This document shows positions 9,834 through 20,406 of a stretch of DNA of 64,000 bases, piece after piece (positions within the stretch are counted from its first letter, which is position 1; the number at the start of each line of letters is the position of its first letter). A program made the position numbers and the translations under genes. The stretch is taken from contig NZ_KE161030.1 in the NCBI RefSeq assembly GCF_000412335.2, positions 4,022,626 through 4,086,625 on the forward strand, read 5' to 3'. The notes below the pieces were generated by a model, which was given only the letters and a program-made list of their open reading frames with translations, had not been told where the DNA came from and searched no databases. Source of the stretch: Cedecea davisae DSM 4568 (GTDB taxonomy: Bacteria; Pseudomonadota; Gammaproteobacteria; Enterobacterales; Enterobacteriaceae).

Positions 9834-11027
9834 AATCCCCAGCGCATTTGCAACATCACGCCATTTGCTAACGCTTCTGATAACTTCATTTTTAATTTCA
9901 TCCGCCTCTGAGCGAGTTAAACTAAAGAAATCAATAACCTCCATAGCAAGGCCATAGTCCAGACTATTATCACTGTCGTTAATATTAAGATGGAGTCCCT
10001 TCGCCGGTGTGACGGGGTTAATATCGTAAGCAGGTGAAAGCAACCATCCATTTTTGCAAAAAATAAAACCATGATTACGTAAGTGATCGTCAGTATTGGA
10101 CACCGCGATATTAAAAACTATACGTCGCCAAAGTTGAGCTAAGTCTTGCCTGGTATTTTCCCCTTTTTCGACAAGGAACTGCGCCAGTTCAAGGTAACTG
10201 GCTTCGTACTCACCATCATAATAACCAAGCTGCGTCATGGCGGAGGTAAAATGGAGTCGGCCAGATACGGTACGATCAAAACGTTTGGTCAGGAAAGTAT
10301 GATGGTGGCTATTAAATCTTTCTATTCTTGACTCTGCCATTTCCACACCGGCCTCAAGCGCCAGGCGATAAGTTAAAAACTCCCAGGCGGCAATATTATA
10401 GTCGTCATAGCGACTGGGGAATTTTGCTATCCATAACTGACCGTTTTCATCAACCACGCTAGCTTTTGGCCGGGCACCGCCTAATGAGGAGCCAGGCGAC
10501 ATCAGCATATAAAGCCACTTCAAATAATCCGGGTCGTCACTGCCCCGGTTATCCTCAACCTGCTGTGCCGCGTACTCAAGCTCCCTTAACGAGGAGAATG
10601 GCGGGGCTGCTAATTGATCATTGGCATCCAAAAATGGACCTTGCATCTCGGTTTTAAACCTCAGCGCCCCTTGTCGATAAAAATCATGTACGCCGAGAAG
10701 ATAATCAATTTCACCGAGGATATTTACGCGGCGCCCTTCCTGCTTCGCAAGGATAGCTTCCCGCCTTTTCATCAACAGCTTTCCCCACCTGTCCGGGCAA
10801 GAGTCGAGAAAAATACGAAAATTATGTGAATCAGCGCCGTGTTGCTCTCCCTGATAAAGCTCTAAATCCGGGTCAATTTTCTGTACATAGGGCGATCTAA
10901 GCCACTCGCTGTCATAGCTAAAGCTAAAATGCTCTCCATTACGAATCGTCTCCGAACGCAATCGCCCGACTAACAGAGGCTCAGAAAGCACCTGCCAGTC
11001 GGCAAAAACAAAAGTTTCTCTACTCAT
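9789..11027 (-). CDS. hipA: HipA-family serine/threonine kinase toxin
   Basis: A 412-residue HipA-like kinase: Gly-rich loop SLGGARPKASV (about residues 184-194), ATP-binding Lys in LWIAKFPS, catalytic loop NIAVSNTDDHLRNHGF and metal-binding LSPAYDINP, in the right order. HipA kinases phosphorylate translation factors such as GltX and cause growth arrest unless bound by HipB. It lies 12 bp after the HTH gene in one leftward operon. The N-terminal domain differs from E. coli HipA. The C-terminal codons form part of a terminator hairpin. Confidence 0.88.
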   Translation of the reverse strand: MSRETFVFADWQVLSEPLLVGRLRSETIRNGEHFSFSYDSEWLRSPYVQKIDPDLELYQGEQHGADSHNFRIFLDSCPDRWGKLLMKRREAILAKQEGRRVNILGEIDYLLGVHDFYRQGALRFKTEMQGPFLDANDQLAAPPFSSLRELEYAAQQVEDNRGSDDPDYLKWLYMLMSPGSSLGGARPKASVVDENGQLWIAKFPSRYDDYNIAAWEFLTYRLALEAGVEMAESRIERFNSHHHTFLTKRFDRTVSGRLHFTSAMTQLGYYDGEYEASYLELAQFLVEKGENTRQDLAQLWRRIVFNIAVSNTDDHLRNHGFIFCKNGWLLSPAYDINPVTPAKGLHLNINDSDNSLDYGLAMEVIDFFSLTRSEADEIKNEVIRSVSKWRDVANALGISRGEQEIMSPAFNV

Positions 11028-11039
11028 GATGACTCCTTG

Positions 11040-11357
11040 TCAGTTCAGCAACGCTAAGTCCTGAAGCTTACGCCCCAGCTCATCATCCCGGGCGACCTGT
11101 TCTAAATCGCCCACCAGCCCCAACACGCCTAATACCATAACGTAATGACCAATAGAGACGCCGGGATCGCCTTGCTCAATTTTACGAATAGTTAAACGAC
11201 TCAGCCCGGTTCGTTCTGCAATAAGAGTTTGCGTGTATTTGCGTCGACGGCAGGCCAGCCTGATGTTCTCGCCAAGCTGCTTCAGGGACTTTTGATTGGA
11301 GGGAAAGACAACGGCTTTTCGTCTCTGGATATTATCGCTGGTCACTGTCATTACCAT
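11040..11357 (-). CDS. hipB: HipB-type helix-turn-helix antitoxin
   Basis: About 105 residues with a Cro/CI-type HTH (LGENIRLACRRRKYTQTLIAERTGLSRLTIRKIEQG). It should neutralise the HipA kinase next door and repress the shared promoter. The start is placed at ATG 11357; a second ATG at 11351 is equally possible, while the longer reading from 11393 runs into the operator and promoter. Three copies of a 17-bp sequence lie upstream, one overlapping a TATACT -10 box, which is strong evidence for autoregulation. Confidence 0.85.
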   Translation of the reverse strand: MVMTVTSDNIQRRKAVVFPSNQKSLKQLGENIRLACRRRKYTQTLIAERTGLSRLTIRKIEQGDPGVSIGHYVMVLGVLGLVGDLEQVARDDELGRKLQDLALLN

Positions 11358-11370
11358 TTTCTTGATTTTT

Positions 11371-11387
11371 GGTAAGTATAGTGACCA
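11371..11387. promoter_or_regulatory. hip operator copy 1 overlapping the -10 box
   Basis: GGTAAGTATAGTGACCA. On the minus strand it contains TATACT, with TTGGAC 18 bp upstream, a plausible sigma-70 promoter for hipBA. Two more copies follow at 11412 and 11444. Confidence 0.75.
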
Positions 11388-11411
11388 GCACACTTAATGT
11401 CCAAAAACAAA

Positions 11412-11428
11412 TGGTCACTATGCTTACC
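11412..11428. promoter_or_regulatory. hip operator copy 2, inverted
   Basis: TGGTCACTATGCTTACC is the reverse complement of copy 1 with one changed base. Its centre is 41 bp from copy 1. Confidence 0.7.
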
Positions 11429-11443
11429 ACATCCTCATTTTTT

Positions 11444-11460
11444 GGTAAGTATAGTGACCA
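11444..11460. promoter_or_regulatory. hip operator copy 3
   Basis: GGTAAGTATAGTGACCA, identical to copy 1 and preceded by the same T run, 73 bp away in direct orientation and only 11 bp from the tauD stop codon. Confidence 0.7.
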
Positions 11461-11470
11461 GAAAGGAAAC

Positions 11471-12319
11471 TCAGCCGCGCCAGAAAGGCTTATCGCCCAA
11501 GATAGTGGCGCGGTGCATGATGCGGCGAGCCGGAAGATAATCGGCGTTGGCGTAATGCTGCGTCACGCGGTTATCCCAGATGGCGATATCGTTCTGCTGC
11601 CAGCGCCAGCGAACCTGGAACTCGGGTTTGGTGATATGGGCGAACAGGAAGCCGAGCAGCGTTTCGCTCTCTTTTTCCGTGAGGTTGACGATGCGGGTGG
11701 TGAAGCCTTCATTAACGAACAGCGCCTGCCTGCCGCTGACCGGGTGGGTGCGGATAACCGGGTGGCGCAGCGGCGGGTTCTTCGCTACCGCCTCGCGCCA
11801 GCGCTGGTGCTCGACTTCGTTATGGGCGTATTTGTATTCCTGGAAGGATTTGCGGAAATCATGCTCCGCCTCCAGCCCGGAAAGCAGCTTTTTAAACGGC
11901 TCAGACAACGCTTCATAGGCCGCAATGCCGCTGGTCCACAGCGTATCGCCCCCGGTTTCCGGCAGCTGCTTCGCGGCAAGAATTGCCCCCGCCGGAGGCG
12001 TTTCGATAAAGGTCACGTCGGTGTGCCAGTTATCGTTATCCGGCGGATTATCGTTGTGGGTATCCAGCACGATTATCTCCTCCACGCCTTCGGCATGCGG
12101 ATAAACCGGGTGGATATGCAGGTCGCCAAAGCGCAGGGCCAGGGCGCGCTGCTGCGAGGGCGTAATTTCCTGTTCGCGGAAAAACAGCACCTGATGGCGA
12201 ATCAACGCGTGGTAAATCTGCTCGAACTGGTTATCGCTCAGGCCGCGCGTCAAGTCCACGCCGCTAACCTGCGCTCCGATGTACGGCCCCAATGGCTTAA
12301 CGTTCACTTTTTCACTCAT
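11471..12319 (-). CDS. tauD: TauD, taurine dioxygenase
   Basis: A 282-residue Fe(II)/2-oxoglutarate dioxygenase. The iron ligands are visible as the HxD motif in NWHTDVTFIE and the distal His in RVTQHYANADYLPARRIMHR, whose Arg binds 2-oxoglutarate. It hydroxylates taurine, which breaks down to sulfite and aminoacetaldehyde, supplying sulfur under sulfate starvation. The start ATG at 12319 overlaps the tauC stop (ATGA) and follows GGAGAAGG; the longer reading to 12382 lies inside tauC. It is the last gene of tauABCD. Confidence 0.94.
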   Translation of the reverse strand: MSEKVNVKPLGPYIGAQVSGVDLTRGLSDNQFEQIYHALIRHQVLFFREQEITPSQQRALALRFGDLHIHPVYPHAEGVEEIIVLDTHNDNPPDNDNWHTDVTFIETPPAGAILAAKQLPETGGDTLWTSGIAAYEALSEPFKKLLSGLEAEHDFRKSFQEYKYAHNEVEHQRWREAVAKNPPLRHPVIRTHPVSGRQALFVNEGFTTRIVNLTEKESETLLGFLFAHITKPEFQVRWRWQQNDIAIWDNRVTQHYANADYLPARRIMHRATILGDKPFWRG

Positions 12320-13143
12320 TGTCCTTCTCCATGCCAGGGGGTTAACCGGCGCTGCAATGCGCGTAGCCCCAGTTCTAAACAAAATGCGATAACGGCTATC
12401 ACGCCGATACCGGCCAGCACCACGTCGGTTGCCAGGAATTCTCCGGCGGACTGCACCATAAAGCCCAGCCCGCGCGTGGCGGCGATAAGTTCGGCGGCCA
12501 CCAGCGTGGACCAGCCCACGCCCAGCCCGATGCGGAACCCGGTCAAAATTTCAGGGAGTGCGCCAGGCAGAATGACGTGCCAGATAACCTGTAAACGGGA
12601 AGCGCCCAGCGCCTGCGCCGCACGAATACGAACCTGTTTCGCGCTGCGCACCCCCGCCATGGTGGACATCGCCACCGGGGCGAAAATCGCCAGATAAATC
12701 AGCAGAATTTTTGAAGTCTCGCCAATACCAAACCAAATCACCATCAGCGGCAAATAGGCCAGCGGCGGCACCGGGCGGTACAGCTCGATAAGCGGGTCGA
12801 GGATGCCGCGCACCGTGGTGCTAAGCCCCATAGCAATCCCCACCGGGATACCAATCAGCACCGCCGCTGCCAGGGCGGTAAGAATACGCCCCAGGCTGGC
12901 GGCCAGATGCTGCCAGAGCGTGGCATCCATAAAGCCCTGCGGCCCGGCGATGGTAATCAGCTTCGCCAGAACCTGCCCCGGCGGCGGCAGAAATAGCGGG
13001 CTTACCCAGTGCTGGGCGGCTACCCACCACCACAGCAGCACCAGCGTAACCAGCGTGCCCGCGCTGAGAGTAAGCTGGCGGGAGAGCGGCCAGCGCAAAG
13101 CAAGGCGGCGGCGAGCCGGTTTATCCTGAATCACAACGCTCAT
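12316..13143 (-). CDS. tauC: TauC, taurine ABC transporter permease
   Basis: A 275-residue inner-membrane permease of the SsuC/TauC type with about six membrane segments and the EAA loop ([20 protein letters not shown]) that contacts the ATPase. It forms the channel for taurine with TauB and TauA. Start and stop overlap tauB and tauD by ATGA, showing translational coupling. Confidence 0.94.
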   Translation of the reverse strand: MSVVIQDKPARRRLALRWPLSRQLTLSAGTLVTLVLLWWWVAAQHWVSPLFLPPPGQVLAKLITIAGPQGFMDATLWQHLAASLGRILTALAAAVLIGIPVGIAMGLSTTVRGILDPLIELYRPVPPLAYLPLMVIWFGIGETSKILLIYLAIFAPVAMSTMAGVRSAKQVRIRAAQALGASRLQVIWHVILPGALPEILTGFRIGLGVGWSTLVAAELIAATRGLGFMVQSAGEFLATDVVLAGIGVIAVIAFCLELGLRALQRRLTPWHGEGQ

Positions 13144-13907
13144 AAGAAGCCCTCCCGCTGTTCGAATACGCGGCTCAGCACATATTCACGTTTAGCGATA
13201 AATTCGGGGTCGGATTTAATGCTGCGGCACGGTTCCCCGGCGGCAAAGCGACGGCCAAAATCAAGCGGCAGCCTTTCCAGCACGCGCCCAGGCCCCGGTG
13301 AAAGCAGCACCAGCTCCGTTGCCAGGAACACCGCCTCTTCAATATCATGAGTTATCAGCAACACCTGGCGGCGGCTTTCATGCCAGAGCTTGAGCAGCAG
13401 GGTCTGCATCTGCTCGCGGGTGAAAGCATCCAATGCGCCAAAAGGTTCATCCAGCAGCAACAGCTGCGGCTTCGTTGCCAGCGCTCTCGCAATGCCGACC
13501 CGCTGCCGCTGGCCGCCGGAAAGCTGCCAGATGGCCCGCTTAGCTTTATCTTCCAGGCCAACCTTGCGCAGCATGTCGAGCGCTATCTCTTCACGCTGCT
13601 CTTTAGCCTGCCCGGCAAGCTGCAAGCCAAAAGCGACGTTATGCAGCACCGAGCGCCACGGCAGCAGCCCTTCGTTTTGAAAAACAACCCCGCGTTCGGC
13701 GCCGGGGCCTTCAACCGTTTTCCCCTGCAACGTAATGCTGCCGGAGTGATAAGGCGCAAAACCGGCGATCAGATTAAGCAGCGTCGTCTTACCGCAGCCG
13801 GAAGGGCCGAGCACTACCAGCAGCTCGCCCTCATCCACCGTCAGATTGATATCGTCGAGTACCGCTTTGCCGCCGTACTCCGCGCTGAGATGCGAAACCT
13901 GTAACAT
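13140..13907 (-). CDS. tauB: TauB, taurine ABC transporter ATPase
   Basis: A 255-residue ABC ATPase with Walker [11 protein letters not shown]-loop FQNEGLLPW, signature [15 protein letters not shown], Walker [13 protein letters not shown] and H-loop LITHDIEEA. It powers taurine import. It follows tauA by 19 bp and overlaps tauC by four bases. Confidence 0.95.
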   Translation of the reverse strand: MLQVSHLSAEYGGKAVLDDINLTVDEGELLVVLGPSGCGKTTLLNLIAGFAPYHSGSITLQGKTVEGPGAERGVVFQNEGLLPWRSVLHNVAFGLQLAGQAKEQREEIALDMLRKVGLEDKAKRAIWQLSGGQRQRVGIARALATKPQLLLLDEPFGALDAFTREQMQTLLLKLWHESRRQVLLITHDIEEAVFLATELVLLSPGPGRVLERLPLDFGRRFAAGEPCRSIKSDPEFIAKREYVLSRVFEQREGFL

Positions 13908-13926
13908 CGCCGTGCCTCCTGTCCGT

Positions 13927-14901
13927 TTACTGCGCCAGCGGCTTCACGAAGCGGTCGGTCACAAACTGGCTGTAATCAGGCGCAATCGCCGGAACCTTGC
14001 CCTGTTCTTTCAGGAACTGCGCGGTATCGACAATCGCTTTATTAACCGGCCCGCTGAGTTGCTCAACCTGCTGCTTCGCGGTGAGGTAGGTATTGCCCTT
14101 CACCAGCCCCGGCACATCGCTTTCAGGCACGCCGCTCAGGCGCGACAGCTTGCTCAGGTTATCCGGCTGCTTGAGCCATTGGTCCGGGTTATCGATGTAA
14201 CCCTTCTGCGCCGCAATTGCGCCGCGGGCAAAGGCGGTCACCACGTCAGGATGTTTCTCGGCAAAGTCTTTGCGTACAACCCAGACGTCAAGCGTTGGCG
14301 CGCCCCATTTACCTACCTGAGCGGAGTCCGTAAGTACCGTGCCGTCTTTTTCCAGCTCGTTTACCGCAGGCGCCCAAACATAGGCTGCGTCAATGTCGCC
14401 GCGCTGCCAGGCGGCAATAATCGCCGGAGGCTGAAGATTAAGGATCTGAACCTGATCCGGCTTAATCCCCCAGTGTTTGAGGGAAGCCAGCAGGCTGTAA
14501 TGCGTAGTGGAGATAAACGGCACCGCTATGCGTTTACCTATCAAATCCTGCGGGGTTTTAATCGCTTTTTTAACCACCAGCGCCTCGGAGTTACCAAGCT
14601 GGGAGGCCAGCAGGAACACTTCAATCGGCACGTTCTGGCTGGCGGCCACGGCAAGCGGGCTGGAGCCGATGTTGCCTATCTGCACGTCGCCGGAGGCCAG
14701 GGCGCGCACCACGCTTGCGCCGCTGTCGAATTTGCGCCATTCCACCTTCGCCCCGCTGTCTTTGGCAAAAGTATCGTCGGCCTGGGCGACTTTGGCAGGC
14801 TCCGCGGATGTCTGGTACGCCACGGTAACGTCCACGGCGTGGGCCTGAGTGGCAATAAGGGCCAGTGCTACCAGCCAGAGTGAGTGTCGTTTTGCTGCCA
14901 T
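13927..14901 (-). CDS. tauA: TauA, periplasmic taurine-binding protein
   Basis: A 324-residue binding protein of the SsuA/TauA family with a signal peptide cut near [12 protein letters not shown]. It captures taurine in the periplasm for TauBC. AGGAG precedes the ATG. The 284 bp upstream should contain the sulfate-starvation promoter (Cbl and CysB in E. coli); I cannot mark the sites with confidence. Confidence 0.94.
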   Translation of the reverse strand: MAAKRHSLWLVALALIATQAHAVDVTVAYQTSAEPAKVAQADDTFAKDSGAKVEWRKFDSGASVVRALASGDVQIGNIGSSPLAVAASQNVPIEVFLLASQLGNSEALVVKKAIKTPQDLIGKRIAVPFISTTHYSLLASLKHWGIKPDQVQILNLQPPAIIAAWQRGDIDAAYVWAPAVNELEKDGTVLTDSAQVGKWGAPTLDVWVVRKDFAEKHPDVVTAFARGAIAAQKGYIDNPDQWLKQPDNLSKLSRLSGVPESDVPGLVKGNTYLTAKQQVEQLSGPVNKAIVDTAQFLKEQGKVPAIAPDYSQFVTDRFVKPLAQ

Positions 14902-15185
14902 GATCCTGCTCCTGTCTCGGGGGAGAGAGCAGTATTTCCAACAGCAACGATTCCATAAAAGAATAAAAAATTATCGCTAATGCCTTTCCGTCATTAGAAA
15001 AAAAGTGGCTATAGATAGTCGCTGGCCAGCAATGGAAAAAAATGCCTCCGGGCTGCGGCACGATCCGCGCTTCGTTCTGCACGAAAGCACAGGTGTTCGA
15101 AGGTTTTAGCCAATGCCGGTGCTTGCCGGGCGGCAGCTGTTTATGTCTGCTTCTACGCTGCGCCAGGCATCGAAAGCGTAACGAC

Positions 15186-16637
15186 TCAGCTTAAATCAAC
15201 GTTCTTGCTGCCGAAGAACCAGGTCATCACGAAACCGGCAGCGTAAGCAATAAAGATCCCGGCGACGTAAACCGCCATTCCTGCGAAGATCCCCTGGCTT
15301 GAAGTCATCAGTGGGATAGAAACCAGCCCGGACGGGCCGAACACGGTATTCAGCCCCACCGGCAGCCCAAGCCAGGCTACCAACCCGATAAAGAACCCGC
15401 CGATGCCGCCGCCGATACAGGCGGTAATAAACGGCTTAAGGCGCGGCAGCGTTACGCCGTAAATCAGCGGTTCGCCAATCCCCAGCAGGCCGGGGATAAT
15501 GGCGCCTTTGATTTGCGTGCGCAGCACCGAGCCTTTCTTCGAGCGGGCAAACAGCGCCAGCGCCGCGCCAACCTGCCCCGCACCTGCCATCGCCAGAATG
15601 GGGAACAGCGAGTTAAAGCCCTGGGCATCCATCAGCGCGAAATAGACCGGAACAAAGCCCTGATGAATACCGAATACCACGGCGATCAGGAACAGCCCCG
15701 CCAGCACCGCCGTGCCAAACGGGTTGCCGTTGAGGTGCATAAACAGCCACGACATGCCTTTAAACAGCTCGCCGCCTATCGGCATAATCGCCACGAAGGT
15801 TATCGCCCCGGTGATGAGCAGCGTGATTGTTGAGGTAAGGATCATATCCAGATTGTCGGGGATCATCCGTCGCACCTGGCGCTCGATCCACGCCCCGAGA
15901 ATACAGGCCAGCAGCACGCCGATAATGTTGCCTCGCGGGTCGATAGCCAGGCCAAAGAAGGTGTCCATCCCCGCGTAATAGCCCACCTTGCCTTCCGGCA
16001 CGTAGCGCAGGATAAACAGCGAAGCGATTATCGCCCCGTTAACGCCGGTGCCGCCAAACGCCTTCTGGGTGTTAAAGCCGATAAGAATGCTCAGGAAGGT
16101 AAACAGCCCGATGCTGAACACTTTCATGTAGGCGATCAGCTGCGGCAGCCAGGCCGCCGGCGTAACGCCTTCCACAATCAGGGTCTGTTGCAGCAGGGTC
16201 GCTATCCCCAGCAGCAGCCCGGCGGCAATAAAGCCGGGAATAAGCGGGGTAAAAATGGTGGCGAACTTAGTCAGGAAGTTATGCACCGCGCTGTTCTGCT
16301 TTGCCTTCATCTGCTTTTTGTTCTGGCTGGCGAGCGCCTGTAAATCGGCGCTTTCAGCTTTCTCCGGCTCGCTCACGGCTCCCGGCTTCAGCATACAGTT
16401 CATCAGCTCGCTGGCGGTTTGTGCTTTGCCGGGGCCAAGAATAATTTGCAGCTGATCGTCGCCGTTGACCACGCCCAGCACGCCGGGGATGATCTTCAAC
16501 TCGTCATGCTGCACGAGATCGCGATCTTTAAGCGTCAGGCGCAGCCTCGTCATGCAGTTGCCGCACAGTATGATGTTGCCGCTGCCGCCCGTCAGGCGCA
16601 GGATCTGTTCAATCATCGAGCCGGTGATTTTCGCCAT
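15186..16637 (-). CDS. murP: MurP, N-acetylmuramic acid PTS EIIBC
   Basis: A 483-residue fused PTS protein: EIIB domain at about residues 1-85 with the phosphorylated Cys in [10 protein letters not shown], and a glucose-family EIIC membrane domain from about residue 115. It imports and phosphorylates N-acetylmuramic acid; there is no EIIA domain, and E. coli MurP uses Crr. It starts 2 bp after murQ, so one operon is near certain, and that pairing is the main reason for choosing MurP over other glucose-family EIIBC proteins. Confidence 0.9.
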   Translation of the reverse strand: MAKITGSMIEQILRLTGGSGNIILCGNCMTRLRLTLKDRDLVQHDELKIIPGVLGVVNGDDQLQIILGPGKAQTASELMNCMLKPGAVSEPEKAESADLQALASQNKKQMKAKQNSAVHNFLTKFATIFTPLIPGFIAAGLLLGIATLLQQTLIVEGVTPAAWLPQLIAYMKVFSIGLFTFLSILIGFNTQKAFGGTGVNGAIIASLFILRYVPEGKVGYYAGMDTFFGLAIDPRGNIIGVLLACILGAWIERQVRRMIPDNLDMILTSTITLLITGAITFVAIMPIGGELFKGMSWLFMHLNGNPFGTAVLAGLFLIAVVFGIHQGFVPVYFALMDAQGFNSLFPILAMAGAGQVGAALALFARSKKGSVLRTQIKGAIIPGLLGIGEPLIYGVTLPRLKPFITACIGGGIGGFFIGLVAWLGLPVGLNTVFGPSGLVSIPLMTSSQGIFAGMAVYVAGIFIAYAAGFVMTWFFGSKNVDLS

Positions 16638-16639
16638 AG

Positions 16640-17548
16640 CTATCCGTTTATCCCCTGCAATGCTTTACGTATAAAGCCCTGGTTTTTCGCCAGCAGCTCG
16701 CCCGCCGCTTCGGCTGACAGGCCGCTAAGCAGCATGAAGATCGCCGTTTTGCAGTGACGGTTGCAGGCGTTAAGCGCCTGCCCGGCCTGCTCCGGGGTAC
16801 ATTCCGTTGCCTCCACGACGATATTGACCTGGCGCTGGAGCAGCTTGGCGTTGGTCGCCTCTACGTCCACCATCAGGTTGCCGTACACCTTGCCGCTGCG
16901 GATCATCGCGCCGGTGGTTATCATATTCAGCACCAGCTTTTGCGCGGTGCCAGCCTTCATGCGCGAAGAGCCGGTAACCACTTCCGGGCCGACAACCGGC
17001 TCGATGGCGATGTCCGCCGCCAGGCTCATTTCACTGCCCGGATTACAGGAGATAGCCGCTACCGTTGCGCCCACGCTTTTTGCGTACGCCATCGCACCCA
17101 GCACATACGGCGTGCGGCCGCTGGCGGCAATCCCCACCAGCACATCGCGAGCGTTAAAGTCCAGGTTACGCAGATCCTGCTCGCCCATTTCCCGGTTATC
17201 TTCGGCGTTTTCTACCGCCTGCAAAATGGCCGGATGGCCGCCAGCAATCAGCCCTACGACCTGCTCACGCGGGGTTCCGTAAGTTGGCGGGCACTCACTT
17301 GCATCCAGAATCCCCAGACGCCCGGAAGTCCCTGCCCCGCTGTAGATAAGCCTGCCGCCGTGAGCAAAAGCCTCAACGACCTTATCTACCACCAGCGCGA
17401 TTTGCGGCAGCGTAGCCTCCACCGCCAGCGGCACCTGCTTATCTTCGTTATTGATAACCGCAAGCATCTCTAAAGTAGGCAGCGTATCGATCGCCGCGCT
17501 CGCCGGGTTGCGGCTCTCGGTGACCAGTTTGGTTAAATTAATCTTCAT
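16640..17548 (-). CDS. murQ: MurQ, N-acetylmuramic acid 6-phosphate etherase
   Basis: About 302 residues with a sugar-isomerase (SIS) fold: [38 protein letters not shown] and [17 protein letters not shown]. It cleaves the lactyl ether of MurNAc-6-phosphate to give GlcNAc-6-phosphate and lactate in the cytoplasm. The ATG at 17548 gives the usual N-terminus ([14 protein letters not shown]); an in-frame ATG lies at 17560. Two palindromes upstream look like MurR/RpiR-type operators, but no murR gene is next to it. Confidence 0.92.
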   Translation of the reverse strand: MKINLTKLVTESRNPASAAIDTLPTLEMLAVINNEDKQVPLAVEATLPQIALVVDKVVEAFAHGGRLIYSGAGTSGRLGILDASECPPTYGTPREQVVGLIAGGHPAILQAVENAEDNREMGEQDLRNLDFNARDVLVGIAASGRTPYVLGAMAYAKSVGATVAAISCNPGSEMSLAADIAIEPVVGPEVVTGSSRMKAGTAQKLVLNMITTGAMIRSGKVYGNLMVDVEATNAKLLQRQVNIVVEATECTPEQAGQALNACNRHCKTAIFMLLSGLSAEAAGELLAKNQGFIRKALQGING

Positions 17549-17584
17549 CGGGACATCCATTAGTGTGTTCTGCTGTGCATAGTA

Positions 17585-17601
17585 TGGAATATTTTATTCC
17601 A
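17585..17601. promoter_or_regulatory. murQP operator-like palindrome 1
   Basis: TGGAATA-TTT-TATTCCA is a perfect inverted repeat 37 bp upstream of the murQ start. RpiR-family regulators such as MurR bind A/T-rich palindromes of this kind. Confidence 0.7.
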
Positions 17602-17619
17602 TGTGCGTGAGCATAATCA

Positions 17620-17635
17620 CGAATATTTTATTCCA
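17620..17635. promoter_or_regulatory. murQP operator-like palindrome 2
   Basis: CGAATATTTTATTCCA repeats the first palindrome with one end base changed (perfect core GAATATTTTATTC, 17621-17633). The two centres are 34 bp apart. Confidence 0.65.
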
Positions 17636-17663
17636 AACGAAGGGGAATAGCGGAATAACCCGG

Positions 17664-17690
17664 GAGGAAAAGCCGCCCCTGTGGGCGGCG
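17664..17690 (-). terminator. Terminator of the beta-lyase gene
   Basis: GCCGCCC (17672-17678), CTGT loop, GGGCGGC (17683-17689); on the minus strand the stem is followed by TTTTCC. It separates the upstream transcription unit from murQP. Confidence 0.7.
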
Positions 17691-17701
17691 AAAGAGGGAA
17701 A

Positions 17702-18892
17702 TCAGGCAATGCGGGCGAAACCGGCTTCCAGGTCGGCTATCAGTTCTTCAACATTTTCCAGGCCGATGTGCACGCGCACCAGCGTGCCGGTGAAGTCTAC
17801 CTTTCCAGCCGGGCGAATTTCGTTCAGCTCTTCCGGCTGGTTTGCCAGGATAAGCGATTCAAACCCGCCCCAGGAATACGCCATATGGAACAGCGTGAAG
17901 TTATCGAGATAACCGGCAAGCTGCTCGTCCGACAGGCGATTTTTCAGCACAAAGGAGAACAGGCCGGAGCTGCCGGAAAAATCACGCGCGAAGAACGAGT
18001 GCCCCGGGCATTCGGCCAGCGCGGGATGATTCACCCGCTCCACCAGCGGATGAGCCGACAGCCAGCGGGCAATCGCGATGCTGCTTTCCTCATGCTGCTT
18101 CAGCCTCACGCCCAGCGTACGCAGGCCTCGGGCGGCCATATACGCCGTATCAGCATCAAGCGTCTGGCCCATCAGGTATGAGTTCTCGCGCAGGCGATCC
18201 CAGCAACGCTCATTGGCCACCGCCGTGCCCAGCATGCCGTCCGAATGGCCGATGGTGTATTTAGTCCCGGCCTGAATCGAAATATCCACGCCGTAATCCA
18301 GAGCGCGGAACAACACGCCTGCGGCCCAGGTGTTATCCAGCATGATGACAATTTCCGGGTTAACGGCGCGGATTGCCTTAATCATGCCGGGAACGTCCTG
18401 AACTTCCATGGTAATAGAACCGGGAGACTCCAGGAAAACGACCCGGGTATTCGGCTGAATAAGCCCGGCGATCCCGGCTCCGATCATTGGATCATAGTAA
18501 GTCGTTGAGACATTGAATTTACTCAGGATCTTATTACAGAAGTCCTGCGTTGGCTCATAGGCCGCGCCGGTCATCAGGATGTGGTCTCCGCCGCTGACGA
18601 AGGCCAGAATCGCGTTGGTGACCGCAGCCGCGCCGCACGGATAAAGCGAGCACCCGGCTCCGCCTTCCAGGTCGGTCATCGCCTTCTGGAAGGAAAAATG
18701 CGTCAGCGTGCCTCTGCGCCCGTAAAACAGCTCGCCTTTCGCCCGGTTGGCGGTGGCAAATTTTTTGTCTTTAACACTGTCAAAAACCAGCGAAGAAGCG
18801 CGCTGAATTACCGCATTTACCGCGCCCTGGGTATAGCGTTTTTCACGCCCTGCGGTGACCAGCTGGGTTTCAAGATGCATTTTCTTTTTCAT
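17702..18892 (-). CDS. Cys/Met-metabolism PLP enzyme, cystathionine beta-lyase (MetC) type
   Basis: A 396-residue gamma-family PLP enzyme: active-site entry [14 protein letters not shown] Asp in [11 protein letters not shown] and Schiff-base Lys in [15 protein letters not shown]. MetC-type enzymes split cystathionine to homocysteine, pyruvate and ammonia and often act as cysteine desulfhydrases. GGGAG precedes the ATG. It is 43 bp after a DAACS transporter gene in the same direction, with a divergent LysR gene beyond, so it is more likely an amino-acid-use module than the biosynthetic metC. Confidence 0.85.
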   Translation of the reverse strand: MKKKMHLETQLVTAGREKRYTQGAVNAVIQRASSLVFDSVKDKKFATANRAKGELFYGRRGTLTHFSFQKAMTDLEGGAGCSLYPCGAAAVTNAILAFVSGGDHILMTGAAYEPTQDFCNKILSKFNVSTTYYDPMIGAGIAGLIQPNTRVVFLESPGSITMEVQDVPGMIKAIRAVNPEIVIMLDNTWAAGVLFRALDYGVDISIQAGTKYTIGHSDGMLGTAVANERCWDRLRENSYLMGQTLDADTAYMAARGLRTLGVRLKQHEESSIAIARWLSAHPLVERVNHPALAECPGHSFFARDFSGSSGLFSFVLKNRLSDEQLAGYLDNFTLFHMAYSWGGFESLILANQPEELNEIRPAGKVDFTGTLVRVHIGLENVEELIADLEAGFARIA

Positions 18893-18935
18893 AAGATTCT
18901 CCCGTTATTTCCTTAATTCATTCCATTCAGATGAC

Positions 18936-20180
18936 TTAACCAGCGAGACTATCTGCCGCCAGCGGGGCGCTTGCTGCGGGTTCACCGCGCTTCTTTCCGG
19001 CGAAGCGTTCAACAATTTGTGCCGCATTAAGATCGTGGATAACGTTGATGAGCGTGGCGGGTGCGTCAGTTATGGTGCCGAGCACCACCAGCAGCGGGAT
19101 GGCCTCCATCGGCAGGCCGAGCGTGGTGACGATAAAGATTTCCCCGAGGAAAGCTCCGCCCGGCACGCCGCCAACGATAATGGCGGACAGCACGGCAATC
19201 AGCATTGCGAGGAAGAAGGTTTCGCTGGTAAACGGCAGGCCGAGAACCGAATAGATAAAGACGATTTTCAGCGCGGCAATCATCGCTACGCCGCCTTTAT
19301 TGAGATTCACCAGCAGCGGAATAGAGACATCGACGATTTCAGGATTGATGCCCATCGCCTTACCCGCGCGCAGCGTAACCGGCAGCGTACCAAGCGAAGA
19401 GCAGGTGCCCAGCGCTGTCGCAGAAGGCTCAATAGCGTGCCGCCAGAAGGCCTTCACCGCCGGCAATCCGCCGCCAATCCACGAGTAGAAAATAGAACCC
19501 AGCACGTAGTAGATAAGCGTTGCGGCCATAAACAGCCCGATTGCGCGAGCGAAGGTCATTAGCAGCCCTGCGTCCTGGCTCGCCATAGTGGCGGCGAAGT
19601 AACAACCCAGGCCAATTGGTGCCACCTTCATGATAATTGAGACAATTTTCATGATAACGGTGTTGGCATCTTGCAGCAGAGCGGCGATGCGTTTGCCCGC
19701 CTCTGCCGACTGACCAATCGCCACCCCGGCGATAATGGCGATGACGATCAGCGCCAGAATGTTCGACTTGGAAAACAGGCCGACGAAGTCGCTGGTGGTC
19801 ACCATGCTGACAAAATCCATCTCTCCCGCGCCGCTTTTAACCGAGTGGGAAAGATCGATAGTCACGCCCTGGGCCGGGTTGTACCAGAGCGCCAGCAGCA
19901 CAATGCCCGCGGCAGGAATAAGCGCCATGGCGATGGACACAATAAAAATAACCACCATGATGCGACCAAGCCGCTTGAGGTCAGTCATGCCGGCGATAGA
20001 AGACATCACGCTTACGCCAACCAGCGGCACAATAATCATAAACAACAGGTTGAGGAATATTTGCCCGATGGGCTGTAATTTAATGGCGTAAGACGGGGCA
20101 TAAATACCCAGCAGGCCACCGATAATAAGCGCAAATAAAAGAACAAATGATGATTTGTAGGGTTCGAGGCGTGTCCACAT
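18936..20180 (-). CDS. Dicarboxylate/amino acid:cation symporter (DAACS family)
   Basis: A 414-residue membrane protein of the glutamate/dicarboxylate/cystine symporter family, with conserved segments GTCSSLGTLPVTL (serine-rich loop), VNLNKGGVAMIAAL and TDAPATLINV. It should import an acidic or sulfur amino acid driven by Na+ or H+. The ATG at 20180 with AAGG upstream fits better than the longer reading from 20237. It lies directly ahead of the beta-lyase gene, suggesting a substrate such as cystine or cystathionine; that is inference from context. Confidence 0.85.
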   Translation of the reverse strand: MWTRLEPYKSSFVLLFALIIGGLLGIYAPSYAIKLQPIGQIFLNLLFMIIVPLVGVSVMSSIAGMTDLKRLGRIMVVIFIVSIAMALIPAAGIVLLALWYNPAQGVTIDLSHSVKSGAGEMDFVSMVTTSDFVGLFSKSNILALIVIAIIAGVAIGQSAEAGKRIAALLQDANTVIMKIVSIIMKVAPIGLGCYFAATMASQDAGLLMTFARAIGLFMAATLIYYVLGSIFYSWIGGGLPAVKAFWRHAIEPSATALGTCSSLGTLPVTLRAGKAMGINPEIVDVSIPLLVNLNKGGVAMIAALKIVFIYSVLGLPFTSETFFLAMLIAVLSAIIVGGVPGGAFLGEIFIVTTLGLPMEAIPLLVVLGTITDAPATLINVIHDLNAAQIVERFAGKKRGEPAASAPLAADSLAG

Positions 20181-20406
20181 AAAGGATACCTTCTCAATAA
20201 AAGTAATAATAACTGGGACGAAAATCACAATTACCAACTGCTGTAATTAAATCCCCGGGGCTTTTGTGATGTAAATCACTAATGATGTATAAAATTCATT
20301 TTCTAACTTCTTTATTTACCTCAACTCAATAGTTACACTTTTATAATTGGATTGGTATGGGGAATTAATACCGTTTCCGCAAATCACTTGTGAGTAAAAG
20401 GAAATA

